From the NCBI GenBank assembly GCA_000231825.2, contig AFXF02001864.1, forward strand, positions 26,396-90,395: a stretch of DNA of 64,000 bases, written 5' to 3'. Positions 52,757-64,000 of this stretch are shown piece by piece. Below the pieces are notes generated by a model, which worked only from the letters and a program-made list of their open reading frames with translations, was not told the DNA's origin and made no database searches. The DNA comes from Tetrahymena elliotti 4EA. Taxonomy: Eukaryota > Ciliophora > Oligohymenophorea > Hymenostomatida > Tetrahymenidae. Numbering within the stretch: the stretch's first letter is position 1; each line of letters opens with the position of its first letter. The position numbers were made by a program, and so were the translations under genes.

Positions 52757-54669
52757 ATGTCATTTAGCATCAATCAAAAGAATGTGCTTTATTCAATTAA
52801 TGAAAAAATAAGTAGGTTTTAATTGATAAGAATACCAAAGTATATGTACATCTATTTATCAATCAAGCAATCAAGAAAGCTATTTATTAATCAATCAATT
52901 TATTAATTATTAATTGTATTTGATCTTCCACATTATTTAATCAATTTCAAAGCCAACTATTTATTTGATTATAGAGATAAATAGGTAGTAAAGCTTTGTG
53001 TTAGCTTTCGCTCATATATTGAAGAATAAAGTTACAAGAGATGAGCAAGATAGTGATAGTTCCATAAATGAGAACAAGTAACTCAATTTTGCAATATTTT
53101 GCTTAAGAATCTAATTTAATATTTAAATATAAGATAGAAAAAAGATCATTGGAAATGGCAACAAAAATTTGTAATTAAATGTAGAAAATTTTAATTTGAC
53201 CATTTTTGAATGAAATTCCATCAAAGATAGAGATTATTTTATCTAAATTAATTGAATTTCAAATAGCTAATGTAATATTATTATATTATAGGAGGACATG
53301 ATAGGATTATATGATGTTTCAACACAATTTAATTCAAATAATTTATCTACTAAAACAGGCATCAGGTCTTAGGGTTCAAGTGAAGGTAAGATATTTTAAC
53401 CAAATTTTACTTAGAGCTAATATAATAAATTATTAAGAGATGGATTACTGGCTTGATCAGAGTTCTCATGGTAATAAAGCCATAGTTAGATAGTAGAGAA
53501 TGTAGAGTGTAAACTAACAAAATTAACAGCAATATTAAGTGACACAGTTCAAAAGAAACAATAATAACATTAATAGCAATATGGATTATTATTCATATGT
53601 GAGAGGCACATAATCAACAAAAAATTCTTCTTTTAGTTTCATATTTGATGAGTAGAGTAGTTCAAAAGCTGAAACTTCAAGACAAATTCCTTCTACAGAA
53701 AATAAATATAAAGAATAAAATGGATAGAATGGTAGTGATGCAAAATAAACTAATTATGAAAATGAATTTTTAGATATAAATAATAACAACAATACTTATT
53801 TAAGATCAAGGGGAACTTCTAAAGAGTACTCCTTTCCAATAATATTAGCTAAAGATAAATTAGAAGAAGCATCAAATAATTAAAACTATAATAAATCTAA
53901 GCAATTTTATGATTAAACGAGCAGTTAGCCTTTGAATTAGGCTAATATTTAGAGAGATGAAGTAGTTTATTAAAGTTAACCTTAAATCCATTAAATTATT
54001 GATAAGTAATCCTCATAAATTTAAAATAGTAAACAGAGAAAAAACTTTTCAAGCTATCAAAAAAAAAGAATAGATTATTTGGAGTAAAACTAGATTGAAT
54101 CTAATCATATTAATTTATCCTCAAATATTGAGTCGTAGCCTGGCTAAAAAGTTGGGATTGAGCCTAATAAAAATAATAGAATTAGATCATAAATATATTA
54201 AAAAAAAAGATAGTAATTTGAAAATATTTTTATAAACGAAATGCAAACTTAAAAAAAAGAATATCCAAACACTAATGGTTTCAGTTTGGTTGATAGAGAA
54301 GCCTACATAGATGGTGATTAAGTTAAAAGTACCAATTCTTCTCCAAAAAATGCTTAAAACAAACCTGTAAATATTCAACAAGCCCTTTTAAGACCTACTA
54401 AAATAGATCCTCTAAACCAAATTTAATAAAAAAAATAAAATCCAACAGATCTAAGCTACCCTAGTAACTTAATAAATTCTACTAATTAGCCTTTAGAATA
54501 ATAAAACAAATAAAAAGAAAACTAAGTTGCTTCTTCTTTGAGTAGTGCATCTACTAATTAAGAAAAGTTTCAATTTGAATAAGAAAACTTTGAAGAAATG
54601 CACTTCTTTTAAGTTGAATTTTTATAAAAGTGTAAATCTTGGATGAATTAGCTTGAAAAGAAATTTTGA
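52757..54669 (+). CDS. Gln/Asn-rich protein of unknown function
   Basis: Five exons: 52757-52811, 52975-53077, 53134-53170, 53292-53385 and 53438-54669. They give 506 aa. The short 5' exons encode the only ordered part: MSFSINQKNVLYSINEK, a helix (INRQQSFVLAFAHILKNKV), an acidic stretch, and KDHWKWQQKFEDMIGLYDV, a Trp-rich amphipathic segment. The remaining ~390 residues are Gln/Asn/Ser-rich, with basic clusters and a short C-terminal helix (EFLQKCKSWMNQLEKKF). If splicing is ignored, the large exon could start at the ATG at 53440. I prefer the spliced model because the upstream exons have coding composition and matching phases. No family recognised. Confidence 0.65.
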
Positions 54670-54910
54670 AAATTTTATATGCTTAAAGTAAATAATAATA
54701 TCAATTAATAAACAAACAAATACAAATTTAATTACTAGACTGATAGGATGTCAATTATTATAAATAAATAAATAAATAAAGAAATAACTAACTTGTAGAT
54801 TAACTGCAATACTGATAATACAAATGCATTTATACAAGAACTAATTATTGAATTAGTTAGAAATTATTAAGATACTTTCTTTCTTACTTTCTTACTCTGT
54901 CAAATTATAA

Positions 54911-57837
54911 TCACTACTTGGGGATATTTGGATTGGTAGGTATTTTTTGAGGGAAAAGCATTTTTTCATCATTAGTTAGAAGCTTTTTCCACTCCTCAGA
55001 TACATTATAGAATTATTTGATGCTTTCTTTCTATACGATTTAATAAAATAAATTTTAATTTTTAAAAAAGAAATATTTAAAGTTAAAAAACTGAGTAATA
55101 TATAATAAATTAATCTTTAATATTTTAGTGCTAAAATAAAAAACTAACCAACTTACCTTTTATTTCATGTTTTTCTTTATGCGTTCTTCTCTGCTAATAC
55201 CAATTTCAAAGTCTTACTTAAAGTCCTGCATTTAGTTTTTATGTTCCTCTCTTTGCTTTTCTATTTTTTCAAGAGCATCATTACCCACTAATCCTTGGAA
55301 CAAATTATCTAATTGATAAAATTTAATATTATTATTAATACTATTATCTTTTCAATTTAAAATCTGAATTCCTTCTAATTTAACAAGTAAATATATATAT
55401 GTTCTTAACGTTTATTTTATTCTTTGACCAATAAAATTATATCATTTAATTTTTTATTCATATTCACCAAAGCATTTAATTTTTTAAAAATGTTGATTTT
55501 TTTTTAAAGTCATTTTAGAAATTTACTTTTTTTTAGTTTAATTTTTTAATCAAATAAATGCAAAGGAATTTATTAAATATGATTTTTTGTAAAATAAAGA
55601 ATTAGAATCTTAAAAAATATCTTTAAGATCAATCAAATCCAAAAAATAGGTTTTATATTTATTATTGAAGCAATTTTTCAACCAAATTGGATTAATTGAT
55701 TAGTAATAAATTGATTCTTTATTAGTTCTTTATAGATAAAAATAAGAAAAAATTTTTCTTTCTTTTTTTTTTGGTTTTGGTTTATTTACTATGATTAATT
55801 TGTAAATGTTAAAATATAATTTTTTTACCTTTTGAGCCTCTTGTGTAGATTGTATCAAGAGTGACTACAAAAGATTCTGCCTTTTTGAATGTATCTTGCA
55901 AAGCATGAGATTTTAATTCAAGTAATTTTCTTTTTTTTCTTTCTTATGCAAGAATCATTTTAACTTTTGCTAATAATTAAGCACTTTACTAATTACGACT
56001 AGTTTTACTTTGGATTTCTTTTGTTAGCTTAATTGATTGGTCCTCTAGCTCCTAGCCAAGCTACAAAATTTTATCAGAATATATTTTATGATTTTCTAAA
56101 GTTTGTTTGTTAGAATCTTTTAACTTTTTATATACTGTTTCTAGTTCTCCAATTTTTCTTTTTTGCTCAACTATATATTTTTCAGCTTGGCTGAATTCAA
56201 GTGTTACCATAGAAACACTTTTTAATTCTTTTTCTTTGTTTTTATCTTTTTTATTGGCTTCTCTAAATTCATCATATTATAATTTAGCCTCATGGTCAAT
56301 GATTCCATAAGCTTCTTCAGAGTTTGATTCAAGTTCACATAAAATATAAACTTACTTATCACCAATACTTTCCAAAGTTCTTCCTCCTAAAATAATAATT
56401 TCTCCTGATTATTCACTCTGATTAGATGCCATAGCAAATGAATATCTAGGGGTTGGCACATATCCTCCACAATTAGGTCTTGACCAATATCCTTCATCTG
56501 TAAATAATAGAAAACTTAAATAATTTTATAAAAATAATAAAATTACTTAAATTTAATAGATAGAAATCATTTAGATAAGTTGCAGTCAAACTCTTAATTG
56601 CATCTTCTGGGCAACTAATACCTCCAAATAAGCAGATAATATTTTCTTTAACAGGAAGCATTTTCTTTATAAAACAAAATTAACAATGCTTGATATAAAT
56701 TAGAAGAAATTACATGGAAAGCTCTTGGACAAGGCTTTTATCCCCTTGTTTCTAAATTAAAGATTCTTCTTTTTTCAATATCCATAATAATTGAAGTATC
56801 TGTACATTGCTTTTTTTAGTTAAACCCTCCAAAAATAAATATCTAAGTGGAAGATATTTTTATTGCACTGTGAGCTTTAGTTGGAGGAAACAAATGATGA
56901 TCCTAATTAATTATTCGAAATAAATTTAACTTTCAATCATCAAAAAATATTTAATTGTCTACTTAAAAATCTATCTTTTCCCATTTAATTGGTTTATAAT
57001 CATCAAATCCACTATCCCATTCCATATTATCTAATGAGAAAGACCACACTTCATTAGTGAGTAAATTTTCTGGCATGGAAGCTCCACCTATTACAAATTT
57101 CCTGTCTCCCATATTAACAAGCTGGGAATATATTTTAGGTGGATTAGGTCCTGTTTATTTTTTATCATATTTTCAATTTACAAAAAAAATAAACTAATAA
57201 AATTCACCATTAAACCAAAAGAAAGAATTCCAAACTCTTGTATCACAATTAAGGACATACATATCATTCAAGATTTTCTTTTCAGGAGAAAGTCCTCCAT
57301 AAATAAATAAGTAAGGTGACTAATACCAACTCTAATGATAGATTCTTTTAGATGGAATTTTTCCAGTGCATTCATATTCAGTCCAATCCTAATTAACTGA
57401 TAATTTCATAGTCAATCAATATGCCATTTTAATTAAATATGTACTTGGATCGAAGTAGTGAATTGTGTTGTTTTAAAGTGCAGGATTTAAAGTGAAGGGA
57501 TTATCAAGCTCAGCTATTCTAAACTAAATGCTATTAGTTGTGTTAATAGTAGGGGCATTTTTCCCTTATCCTAAATTAATTGTGTTGCTTGTTTTAATTT
57601 CTCCTTTATCTTTATCATTTTCTATAATAAATAATGAGACTTTCAATATGAATAAATGATGATTTGCAATATTTTACAAAATAATTTGGTATCTTTAGTA
57701 ACCTCTTTTGGTTTAACGCCTCCAAAATAAATATATTTGTTTTTATCAATTAAATAATCCAGTGAAACGCCCTCTTCTATGCGAGGGACTTCATTGGTTT
57801 TGCTGTATTAGACTTTTTTATAAAATAAATTCTTCAT
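54911..57837 (-). CDS. Kelch-repeat protein with coiled-coil C-terminus
   Basis: Nine exons: 57678-57837, 57445-57621, 57208-57396, 56963-57150, 56714-56902, 56547-56664, 55829-56497, 55157-55308 and 54911-55030. They give 653 aa. The N-terminal ~360 residues show about six Kelch blades by their hydrophobic-GG strands: YIYFGGV, LFIYGGL, KFVIGGAS, IFIFGGF, ICLFGGI and IIILGGR, with spaced Trp/Tyr (DWTEYECTGKIPSKR; EVWSFSLDNMEWD). Such propellers bind protein partners. Residues ~380-560 are continuous coiled coil (EFREANKKDKNKEKELKSV; IVEQKRKIGELETVYKKL), ending in a short globular tail (SEEWKKLLTNDEKM). Kelch plus coiled coil is common in scaffold and ciliary proteins. UFC1 lies 128 bp upstream on the same strand. 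Confidence 0.88.
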
Positions 57838-57965
57838 CAAATGTAAGTTTCTTTTTGTAATTTGAATTATAATGCTTGATAAATTGATACAATATTTAAA
57901 ATATAACATATAAGCAAAATTCATTAATTAATTCATTTGTAGTATTTATTCACTAATTTTATAAT

Positions 57966-58576
57966 TCAATTTTTCTTAATGACTCCTTAATCAACCAAAA
58001 CTGGAATTTCAGCAGCTAACCAGGGACCCAACTAAAAGTTATTTTTAAAATAATTTCTTTAAAAAGATTATTCGATAAATGTATATGTAAATTACACCCA
58101 AAGCCAATGCGTGAGCAATACCGAATTTAGGACTGTTTTTAGCCCATAAAGGAGCAAAGTGAATATCTAAGCAAATCTTACCTCCTCTGATAATAATTAT
58201 TGATCAAAAAAAATGAGATTAAATGTAAGAAAATTGAAAATATTGATTTTTACCTATACATTTTGTGGGTTTTACCATCAAGTTCGGGTAAACATAATTC
58301 AATAGGAGATGCAGGGTAGGTGGCAGGAATTTCAAATTCTAAATCGAAATCGTAACGAACCAAATTGTGAATGTACCAACATTTGCCTTTCCATACCTTG
58401 CCTTCCTTATCAGAAGCAATTTTAATCCAATCGTTATCTTGCTATTTATTCACTTCAATGTACTTAATTAAAATTAAGTATTCTTCTTTAACTCTGTCCA
58501 ACCATTTTTCGTCTCTGGGACCAGCGTTAACCTTGCAAAGAGGGATTTTTTCAACTATAGATTTAATGCCTTCCAT
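57966..58576 (-). CDS. UFC1: UFM1-conjugating enzyme (E2)
   Basis: UFC1 is the E2 that accepts UFM1 from UBA5 and passes it to the UFL1 ligase complex, a modification tied to ER-bound ribosomes. Three exons, 58254-58576, 58186-58096 and 58031-57966 (read on the minus strand), give 159 aa, close to the ~167 of other UFC1 proteins. The family hallmarks are present in order: [77 protein letters not shown] and [12 protein letters not shown]. The active-site Cys is residue 113 (GGKIC). The helical N-terminus and the compact fold without the usual E2 HPN motif are typical of UFC1. Start ATG at 58576 fits the family N-terminus. Identity is secure. Confidence 0.97.
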
Positions 58577-59672
58577 TCCTAAATTAATTTGTTTATTTGA
58601 TATAACTATCTAATAAGTATTTTTATATTTTTGATAAAAAATATATCTTTAGTTTTGAGATTAATTTAACTTTAAACAGAACAAGAATTAATAATAATAA
58701 GCTGACTGAAATCAACAGACTGACTGATTTTAAAAACACGTAATTTATTTATTATTATTGGTTTATATTCTTTCTTTCTAATGATTTGAAATTTTTGATT
58801 TTTTTGTTCTAAATTTTCATTGATTTTTTTTATTTGTTTTTTCATATCTTTTTTGAATTTTTAATTTGGTAGTATTTGATTTATTTTTTCTAACTGATTT
58901 TTTTATTGCTTTTTCTTCTTATATTTAATTTGAATTTTTTAAAAATTAACTTGTTTATCGTAAAAAAAAGAGAAATAAAAAAATTATTTTATACATTTTG
59001 AATAGTGACAAAACAAGAAAATAAATAGAGTGCGAAGAAATTTAGTGTAGACGGAGTGCATTTTGGAGTGTCAAAAACTTACGAGAAGCAAAATGAAAAA
59101 CTTCCTGGATGTTTCAATATAATCTGATTTTTTTTTAAGAGCGATTATGCACCTCATGTACAGTATCTAAATAAATTCGCATCTTTATTTATCTCTCCGT
59201 AAAGAAAAGACATCAATTTTCTTATATTTTTTGTTAAAGAGAGTTTTAAATTTTAAAAAACTTAATTAGGAACATAGCATAGACAATTTAGTCTCTAATG
59301 TTATTTTAGAATCTAAATTAACATATTAGTCTTGCTTAAAATCAATAAGTTAATCTCTCCAACAAAATTTTTTGAGATAATTAATAGCTTTTCTTTTTTT
59401 TTCAAGTTTATTTTTGGTTCTTTAAGATTTTTTTGTTCAAAAATTAATTATACAACTGAGTGAGTCTCTATTTCAATTAATATTTGTTTGAAATATTTAA
59501 TTTATGAAATGCGTATGTAAATAGAAGAATTTGTTTTTTTCTCTGGCTCTTACATTTGTTAATAGAAGCCTTTTGTAAAAAAGGAAATTAAAGTTGAAAA
59601 TAATTTAACTAATAAATTAAATAAATAAATAAAAAAGAAATTAAATTATTTGATAATTTAAAAAGAAAAGGA
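58577..59672. other. Divergent promoter region
   Basis: A 1.1-kb spacer between divergent UFC1 and the GPR180-like gene. A slightly GC-richer island at about 59025-59215 stands out from the AT-rich flanks. I tested it in all frames and found no convincing protein. It may be a regulatory region or part of a 5' UTR. Confidence 0.5.
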
Positions 59673-61073
59673 ATGAATCTTGTATCTTTGGCATTAGTAT
59701 TATTAGCAACAATTAGTCTTTCTTATTGTAAGATTACTACTGTTAGTATTCCTTACTAGAAGATGAAAAAATAATAAAATAGCAACTACATTATCAAGTT
59801 TAGTTATGATATCGGTTAAGGATCTTTTGTTGCTCGCGCAAAGTTCAACAAGCCTTTGATTTAGTCGAACAGAGAAGACAATTCAACTATTACTCTTGCA
59901 GTTGTTCTTGATGATAAATGGGATGAATATTAAGCTTCTGAAACATGCAAATAAAAACTTGATAACGCAAGACTCAATGACAAATTCATCATTCCCAACG
60001 ATGGTAGAACATGGGGTCCCGATCTTAAATTCTCCCTTGTTTAGGTCGTCAGAAGGTAAATTTTTATTTTTATTATTTCTAAGATATTAAACTACTATTT
60101 ATTATAAACAATAGGAGAACTTACTTTTACACAATTTTAGATTGCGAAGGTGTGCTTAATGGTAAAAACCCTGCTGGATTAAAGATAGAAATCTAAACTG
60201 AGATGTTGAATGTTGATGAATCTCATTTCTCTTCTGAAGAAGAAGGTTTCCTCTATCCTTTCTTCTTCCTCCTTGTTATTTGCTCCGTCTTTTTATCTAA
60301 AAACATATAGCGTTTGGTTAAGTTATATAACAAAGAAGAAGAATTAGATTGGGCTTTCTTACTTGCTAATATCACCCTTATAATGCAAATTTTAAATATA
60401 TTCTTTGAATGGACTCACATGCTTATTTACGCTTCAAATGGTAAGGGTTCCTTCGTTCTTCAATTATTCGGCTAGCTTTTTGGTATTGCAGCTTAATTCA
60501 CTATGGCTATCTTATTCATTCTTATCTCTTGGGGTTGGACTATCAATTACTCTGAGCTTGAAAACTTCGATATTTACATTCCTCTCGCTGTAATTAGTTT
60601 ATTATTATTATAAAAAAGCTAAATAAAATTATTTTAAAAACCAATAGGTCCTATTAGGTATAGTTCACATGATGATTGTTGGTTTAAGCAAATTAACGGA
60701 TGATGAAAGTCATAAATTCCATCAATATGGTGGTTTTGTTGGCTGGATTATTGTATTCTTGCGTTTGGGTATGTTTATCTATTTCTTATTCGGTATTAAG
60801 GATACCCTCAAGACTGCTAGAGAAAAAGTTAAAGTCTTTATTTACAAATTCGTTATTGTTGGTTCTCTTTACTTCCTTGCCTTCCCAGTTATTTTGTTTA
60901 TTACTGCCTTTATCGCTGATTACGTATAACATAGAGTCATTACTATAGGCTCATTACTCATGTAATCCATAGCTATTATTTTTATGAGTTTCTAATTCAC
61001 ATCCAAGACCAGTGGTTACAACGAAGTTTCTATCAAGGCTAACCCTCTTCTACCTTATGGAAAGTTAGATTGA
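59673..61073 (+). CDS. GPR180/TMEM145-like seven-TM protein
   Basis: Three exons, 59673-60055, 60115-60589 and 60648-61073, give 427 aa. A signal peptide (LVSLALVLLATISLSYC) leads into a lumenal or extracellular domain of ~145 residues. Seven membrane segments then follow, starting with FLYPFFFLLVICSVFLS at about residue 173 and ending with ITIGSLLMQSIAIIFMSF. The conserved third and fourth segments read LFGQLFGIAAQF, ILISWGWTINYSEL and LLGIVHMMIVGLSKLTDDE. The order, the WGW-TI motif and the H-x-Y-x-G-x-x-G segment match the GPR180/TMEM145 (intimal thickness-related receptor) family. Ligand and role in ciliates are unknown. Codon use is C-rich, suggesting good expression. Confidence 0.8.
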
Positions 61074-61481
61074 TTGATTAATTTTTGTAAAAGGAAATAA
61101 GATCAAAGAATTAAGTATACAAATTAGGATAAAACTTACTTTCGTTAACTCCCAACGAGCTAGTCTAGTTTAATCTGCGTTTTGTATTTAATTAGTTAAT
61201 ATAAATTTTTTTGATATGTATCGTTAATATAATGTAAATTTATTTGTAATTTCAAATCTTTTTTCAATTAAATTAGGGGAAAAATTTTTTTTCAAAGGAT
61301 ATAAATAAATATACAAATTACATGTACTCGTACACATCTATATATATAAATATAAGCAAAAAAAGAAAGAAGAAAAGAAATAAATATACTTTCATTTTCA
61401 AAAGAACTCAAAAAGAATATTCATTAATAAATAATAAAAAATCTTTAAATTAATTATTACACTTATTTTTTTTAAATTAAA
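61074..61481. other. Intergenic spacer
   Basis: A 0.4-kb spacer between two plus-strand genes. It has a short GC-richer patch at 61138-61180, probably in the 3' UTR of the seven-TM gene, then A-rich sequence leading to the next ATG. Confidence 0.55.
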
Positions 61482-62369
61482 ATGGCATCTAGAATAGCAT
61501 CATTATCAAAGCAGTTTCTTAATTAAAAGAGTCTTTACTCTTTTGCAACATCTGCTAAACTCTCAAGCAAGAAGATCAATTAATTTTTAGCTGCATCATA
61601 CATGATTCCCCATCCTGAAAAGGCATTTAAAGGAGGTGAAGATGCATGTTTTTGCAATAATTAGCTACTCTGTGTTGCAGATGGTGTTGGTGGTTGGGCT
61701 CAATATGGTGTTGACCCAGGTCTTTATAGCAAAGAATTAGTCAAGCACATTGAGGAAAATTTCAAAAACAAGCAAAATGAATATTTGTTAAATCCCCAAT
61801 AATTAATCATAGATTCTCATGGTTAAACCAAAGCTACTGGTTCAACAACATGCTGCATTCTTACCATTGATGAGCAAAAACCCATTGTTAATACAAGTTA
61901 TATTGGTGATAGTGGATATGCAATTTTTAGAAAATAAAAAAAGGCCATCAGTCCTGTCTTTGTTAGTGAAGAATAAACTAAATCCTTTAACTTTCCTTAC
62001 TAAATAGGTTCAGAAGGAGATAGTCCTACCAAATCATGGATTTTTGATCATTAAATTGAACACAATGATATTATAGTTGTTGGCACAGATGGTGTATTTG
62101 ATAACATTGATGAAAATTAAATTTTGAATTGCATTAAGCCCTTCTGGGAATTCAACGACAACATCACTGATATAAACCTTTTATCAGAAATAATAGCTAA
62201 ATACGCTTTCAAATTATCTGTTGATCCTGTCTATAATTCTCCTTTTGCAAAGAGAGCTAAGAAGGCCTATTACAATTATAGAGGAGGTAAATCTGATGAT
62301 ATTACTGTTATCGTTGCCCAAGTCAAGCTTCTTTCAGAATAAAATCACCAATAAGAAAAAACTGAATGA
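61482..62369 (+). CDS. PP2C phosphatase, PPTC7/Ptc7 type (mitochondrial)
   Basis: A metal-dependent Ser/Thr phosphatase, 295 aa in a single exon ending at TGA (62367-62369). The N-terminus (MASRIASLSKQFLNQKSLYS) is basic, Ser-rich and without acidic residues, as expected for mitochondrial import. The PP2C motifs are complete: GGEDACFC and VADGVGGWAQYGVDPGLYSK, GSTTCCILTID, YIGDSGYAIFR, GTDGVFDNIDE and GGKSDDITVIVAQV, which provide the metal-binding aspartates. The VADGVGGW-x2-x-GVDPG-x-YS-x-EL signature is specific to the PPTC7 branch, which regulates coenzyme Q synthesis and mitochondrial content in yeast and animals. Function in this organism is inferred from the family. Confidence 0.92.
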
Positions 62370-63130
62370 GAAACAAAATAAAAATTATTTTGGAATGGCA
62401 AAGAAAAGTTAGAATCTTGAGTGACAATGGAGAAAATAAATAAATAATTAAAAAAAGAATAAAAATATTTTATAATAAAAAATGTTTAATTAAAAAAATA
62501 AATTGGAAATTAATTTTTGAGTTAATAAATATTCTATCAAATAAATATTATCTAATAAAAATATTTATTCATTATCAAAATTTAATTCTTTAGCATTTCT
62601 TAATGCTTTTTTTTTAAATTTATTAAATTTTTTGTTCAAATTTTTACAAAACTTAAAAAAAAATTGTCATTTACTTACTTACTTGCTATTTTATCAGATC
62701 AATAAAATAGAATTGTAAAGCTTTCATTTATTTATTATTCAAAATCCTTTTAAAAGAAAATTAGTCAATAAAAAACCTGAAATGTCTGAGGAACTAGCCC
62801 TCGTTTTAAAGATAATGTTAATATTAAATTTACTGCATAGTGAGTTTGATTAAAATAATTTATTTAATGATTTGATTTAGCTCTGTAGCTTACAAAATTT
62901 TTTTTGGCTGATAAATTTATGTTGAAATTAAAATTTTGAGGTTAGTTAGACTTCAAAAAAAGTGTAAAAAAAATACTAATATAAAGATCCTATATAGATT
63001 AGCTTAAGTTAGAATCTAGATAAAGAGAAAGAAAGAAATAAATTTTTAACTAAAATAATGATAAATTGTAATTATATTATCTATCCATACTAAATAAATA
63101 TTCATCATATATATCTATCTATCTATTATT
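62370..63130. other. Convergent intergenic spacer
   Basis: A 0.76-kb AT-rich spacer between convergent genes. A patch at about 62776-62815 (GTCTGAGGAACTAGCCCTC) is less AT-rich and can pair GAGG with CCTC. I see no established RNA family there. Confidence 0.5.
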
Positions 63131-63499
63131 TCAAATAAGGAGTCTCAAAATATCAGTTTGGATGTAGTAACCACCGGTTTAGTTTTAAACGACATTGAAA
63201 GTTTAGGTAAATCTAAATTCGTCGGTGTTGTCCATTTGGAGAGCACCGAAGATGAGCATAACGTATTAGCCAGGTCTTTCAATGATGTCTAAATCATCAA
63301 TTTTGTAAATAATCTTTTCGTAACCAAGGGATTCGATTTTCTTGGAAATTTATTGGATTCCGTTGCATTCTTCACCATTATAATTCATTTATGAGTCTTA
63401 GCCATAGAAGTTAACCATAGCTCCTCTTTGAGACTTATCCTTCATCATAGCACCATAGTATTCGCTGCAGAAAGTTTGACCGAATTACTTTTTATCCAT
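63131..63499 (-). CDS. NTF2: Nuclear transport factor 2
   Basis: NTF2 carries RanGDP into the nucleus through nuclear pores by binding FG nucleoporins. This is a single exon of 122 aa, the normal length, from ATG at 63499 to TGA at 63131. Recognisable features are FGQTFCSEYYGAMM at the N-terminus, the strand with S-x-M-x-Y-x-G-E-E-C-x-G, IYKIDDLDIIERPGQYVMLI in the Ran-binding sheet, GALQMDNTDEFRFTQTF, and the C-terminal YYIQTDILRLL. Codon use is strongly C-ending (TTC, TAC, ATC, AAC), the highest bias in the window, consistent with an abundant protein. The start is set by the family N-terminus and upstream AAA context. Confidence 0.96.
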
Positions 63500-63702
63500 T
63501 TTGACTTTTTTGTTGCTAATATTTTTATTATTTTATGATATTTTTACTTTATTAATTGTTTAATTATTTATTATTTTTATCTAATTACTAAGATTTTTAA
63601 TTTTTCCCGCAAAGTTAATCACTAGCAAATTTATAATAATTGTATCTTTACATTATTCATTTCTTATCTTAGTCAGCATTTCGCGACTACATTAAATATA
63701 TA

Positions 63703-63747
63703 AATAGTGACACACTCTTTTATTTTTCAAATTTTAGTGTCACTATT
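63703..63747. repeat. Perfect 11-bp inverted repeat upstream of NTF2
   Basis: AATAGTGACAC at 63703-63713 is matched by its exact reverse complement GTGTCACTATT at 63737-63747, with a 23-bp spacer. It lies about 205 bp upstream of the NTF2 ATG. It could be a protein-binding site or a hairpin; no function is shown. Confidence 0.85.
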
Positions 63748-63815
63748 AGCTTCTTTTTATTTTATAATTATTGACTCTACTTCAATTTATGCATCTTTAG
63801 TTTCTTTTTGCTAAA

Positions 63816-63830
63816 TCAGACTCAGTCTGA
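63816..63830. repeat. 15-bp palindrome TCAGACT-C-AGTCTGA
   Basis: A perfect 7-bp palindrome around one central base, about 320 bp upstream of the NTF2 ATG. Such GC-containing symmetric sites are rare in this AT-rich sequence, so it may be a regulatory site. That is inference only. Confidence 0.7.
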
Positions 63831-64000
63831 ACACAACTTATTTTTTTGTTAGTTTGGATCAAAAATCCAAATTTAAAATTATTAGACTAATTTAAATATT
63901 TAGTTTTCAAAGATAATTTCATTTAAGAATTAAATAATTCTAACTGTTGAAAGTTTAAGAAAAATACATTTTTTCATTCAAAATACATATTTATCTTATT

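Larger units (their letters stand above)
63500..64000. other. Upstream region of NTF2, no gene seen
   Basis: The last 0.5 kb contains the NTF2 promoter, read on the minus strand, and two small symmetric elements listed separately. No coding frame is supported before the window ends. Confidence 0.55.

Noticed and set aside
59025..59215. GC-richer island between UFC1 and the seven-TM gene as a hidden gene
   Set aside because: All frames are short or lack plausible codon use; the region is better explained as a shared 5' regulatory region.
62776..62815. Possible snoRNA-like patch with CTGA and a short stem
   Set aside because: There is no matching C box at a sensible distance and no guide region that can be defended from sequence alone.

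Overview
The window is nuclear DNA from a ciliate, most likely Tetrahymena or a close oligohymenophorean relative. It is very AT-rich. Its genes read correctly only when TAA and TAG encode glutamine and TGA is the sole stop. With that code, 20 protein-coding genes can be built. They contain 69 proposed GT-AG introns, mostly 46-110 nt, and the phases of all spliced models close exactly on a TGA. Genes lie on both strands, with no operons and no RNA genes, CRISPR arrays or intact transposons that I could recognise. I saw no telomeric repeats or convincing breakage signal, so the window looks like the interior of a macronuclear chromosome or a gene-bearing micronuclear stretch.

Layout. 1-243 (+): the C-terminus of glucose-6-phosphate isomerase. 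2949-5995 (+): a Gln/Asn/Ser-rich protein and a small two-TM protein. 7433-25282 (-): AP-1 mu adaptin; a 1829-aa calpain-like protease with a probable acylated N-terminus; a 463-aa protein with an internally duplicated C-terminal module; and a 14-exon, 1160-aa helical protein. 26819-31779 (+): an atypical kinesin-like protein. 32533-40059 (-): two large unknown proteins and a small basic one. 41381-48745 (+): a coiled-coil protein and a SET-domain methyltransferase of the Rubisco-LSMT/SETD3 type, with a large insertion inside the SET domain. 49782-51358 (-): a coiled-coil protein. 52757-54669 (+): a Gln/Asn-rich protein. 54911-58576 (-): a Kelch/coiled-coil protein and UFC1, the UFM1-conjugating E2. 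59673-62369 (+): a GPR180/TMEM145-type seven-TM protein and a PPTC7-type PP2C phosphatase. 63131-63499 (-): nuclear transport factor 2.

The recognisable genes are scattered eukaryotic housekeeping functions: glycolysis, trafficking, UFMylation, nuclear transport and signalling. They do not form one pathway. About half of the genes have no family I can name and are rich in Gln, Asn and Ser, as is usual for ciliates. Conserved housekeeping genes use more C- and G-ending codons (TTC, AAG, ATC) than the low-complexity genes. Intergenic spacers are 0.1-2.7 kb. Several hold short duplications or degenerate tandem repeats, most often just downstream of a stop codon. The points most worth a second look are the insertion-split SET domain, the degenerate kinesin motor, the acylation-ready calpain, the duplicated unknown module, and the 7-nt first coding exon.
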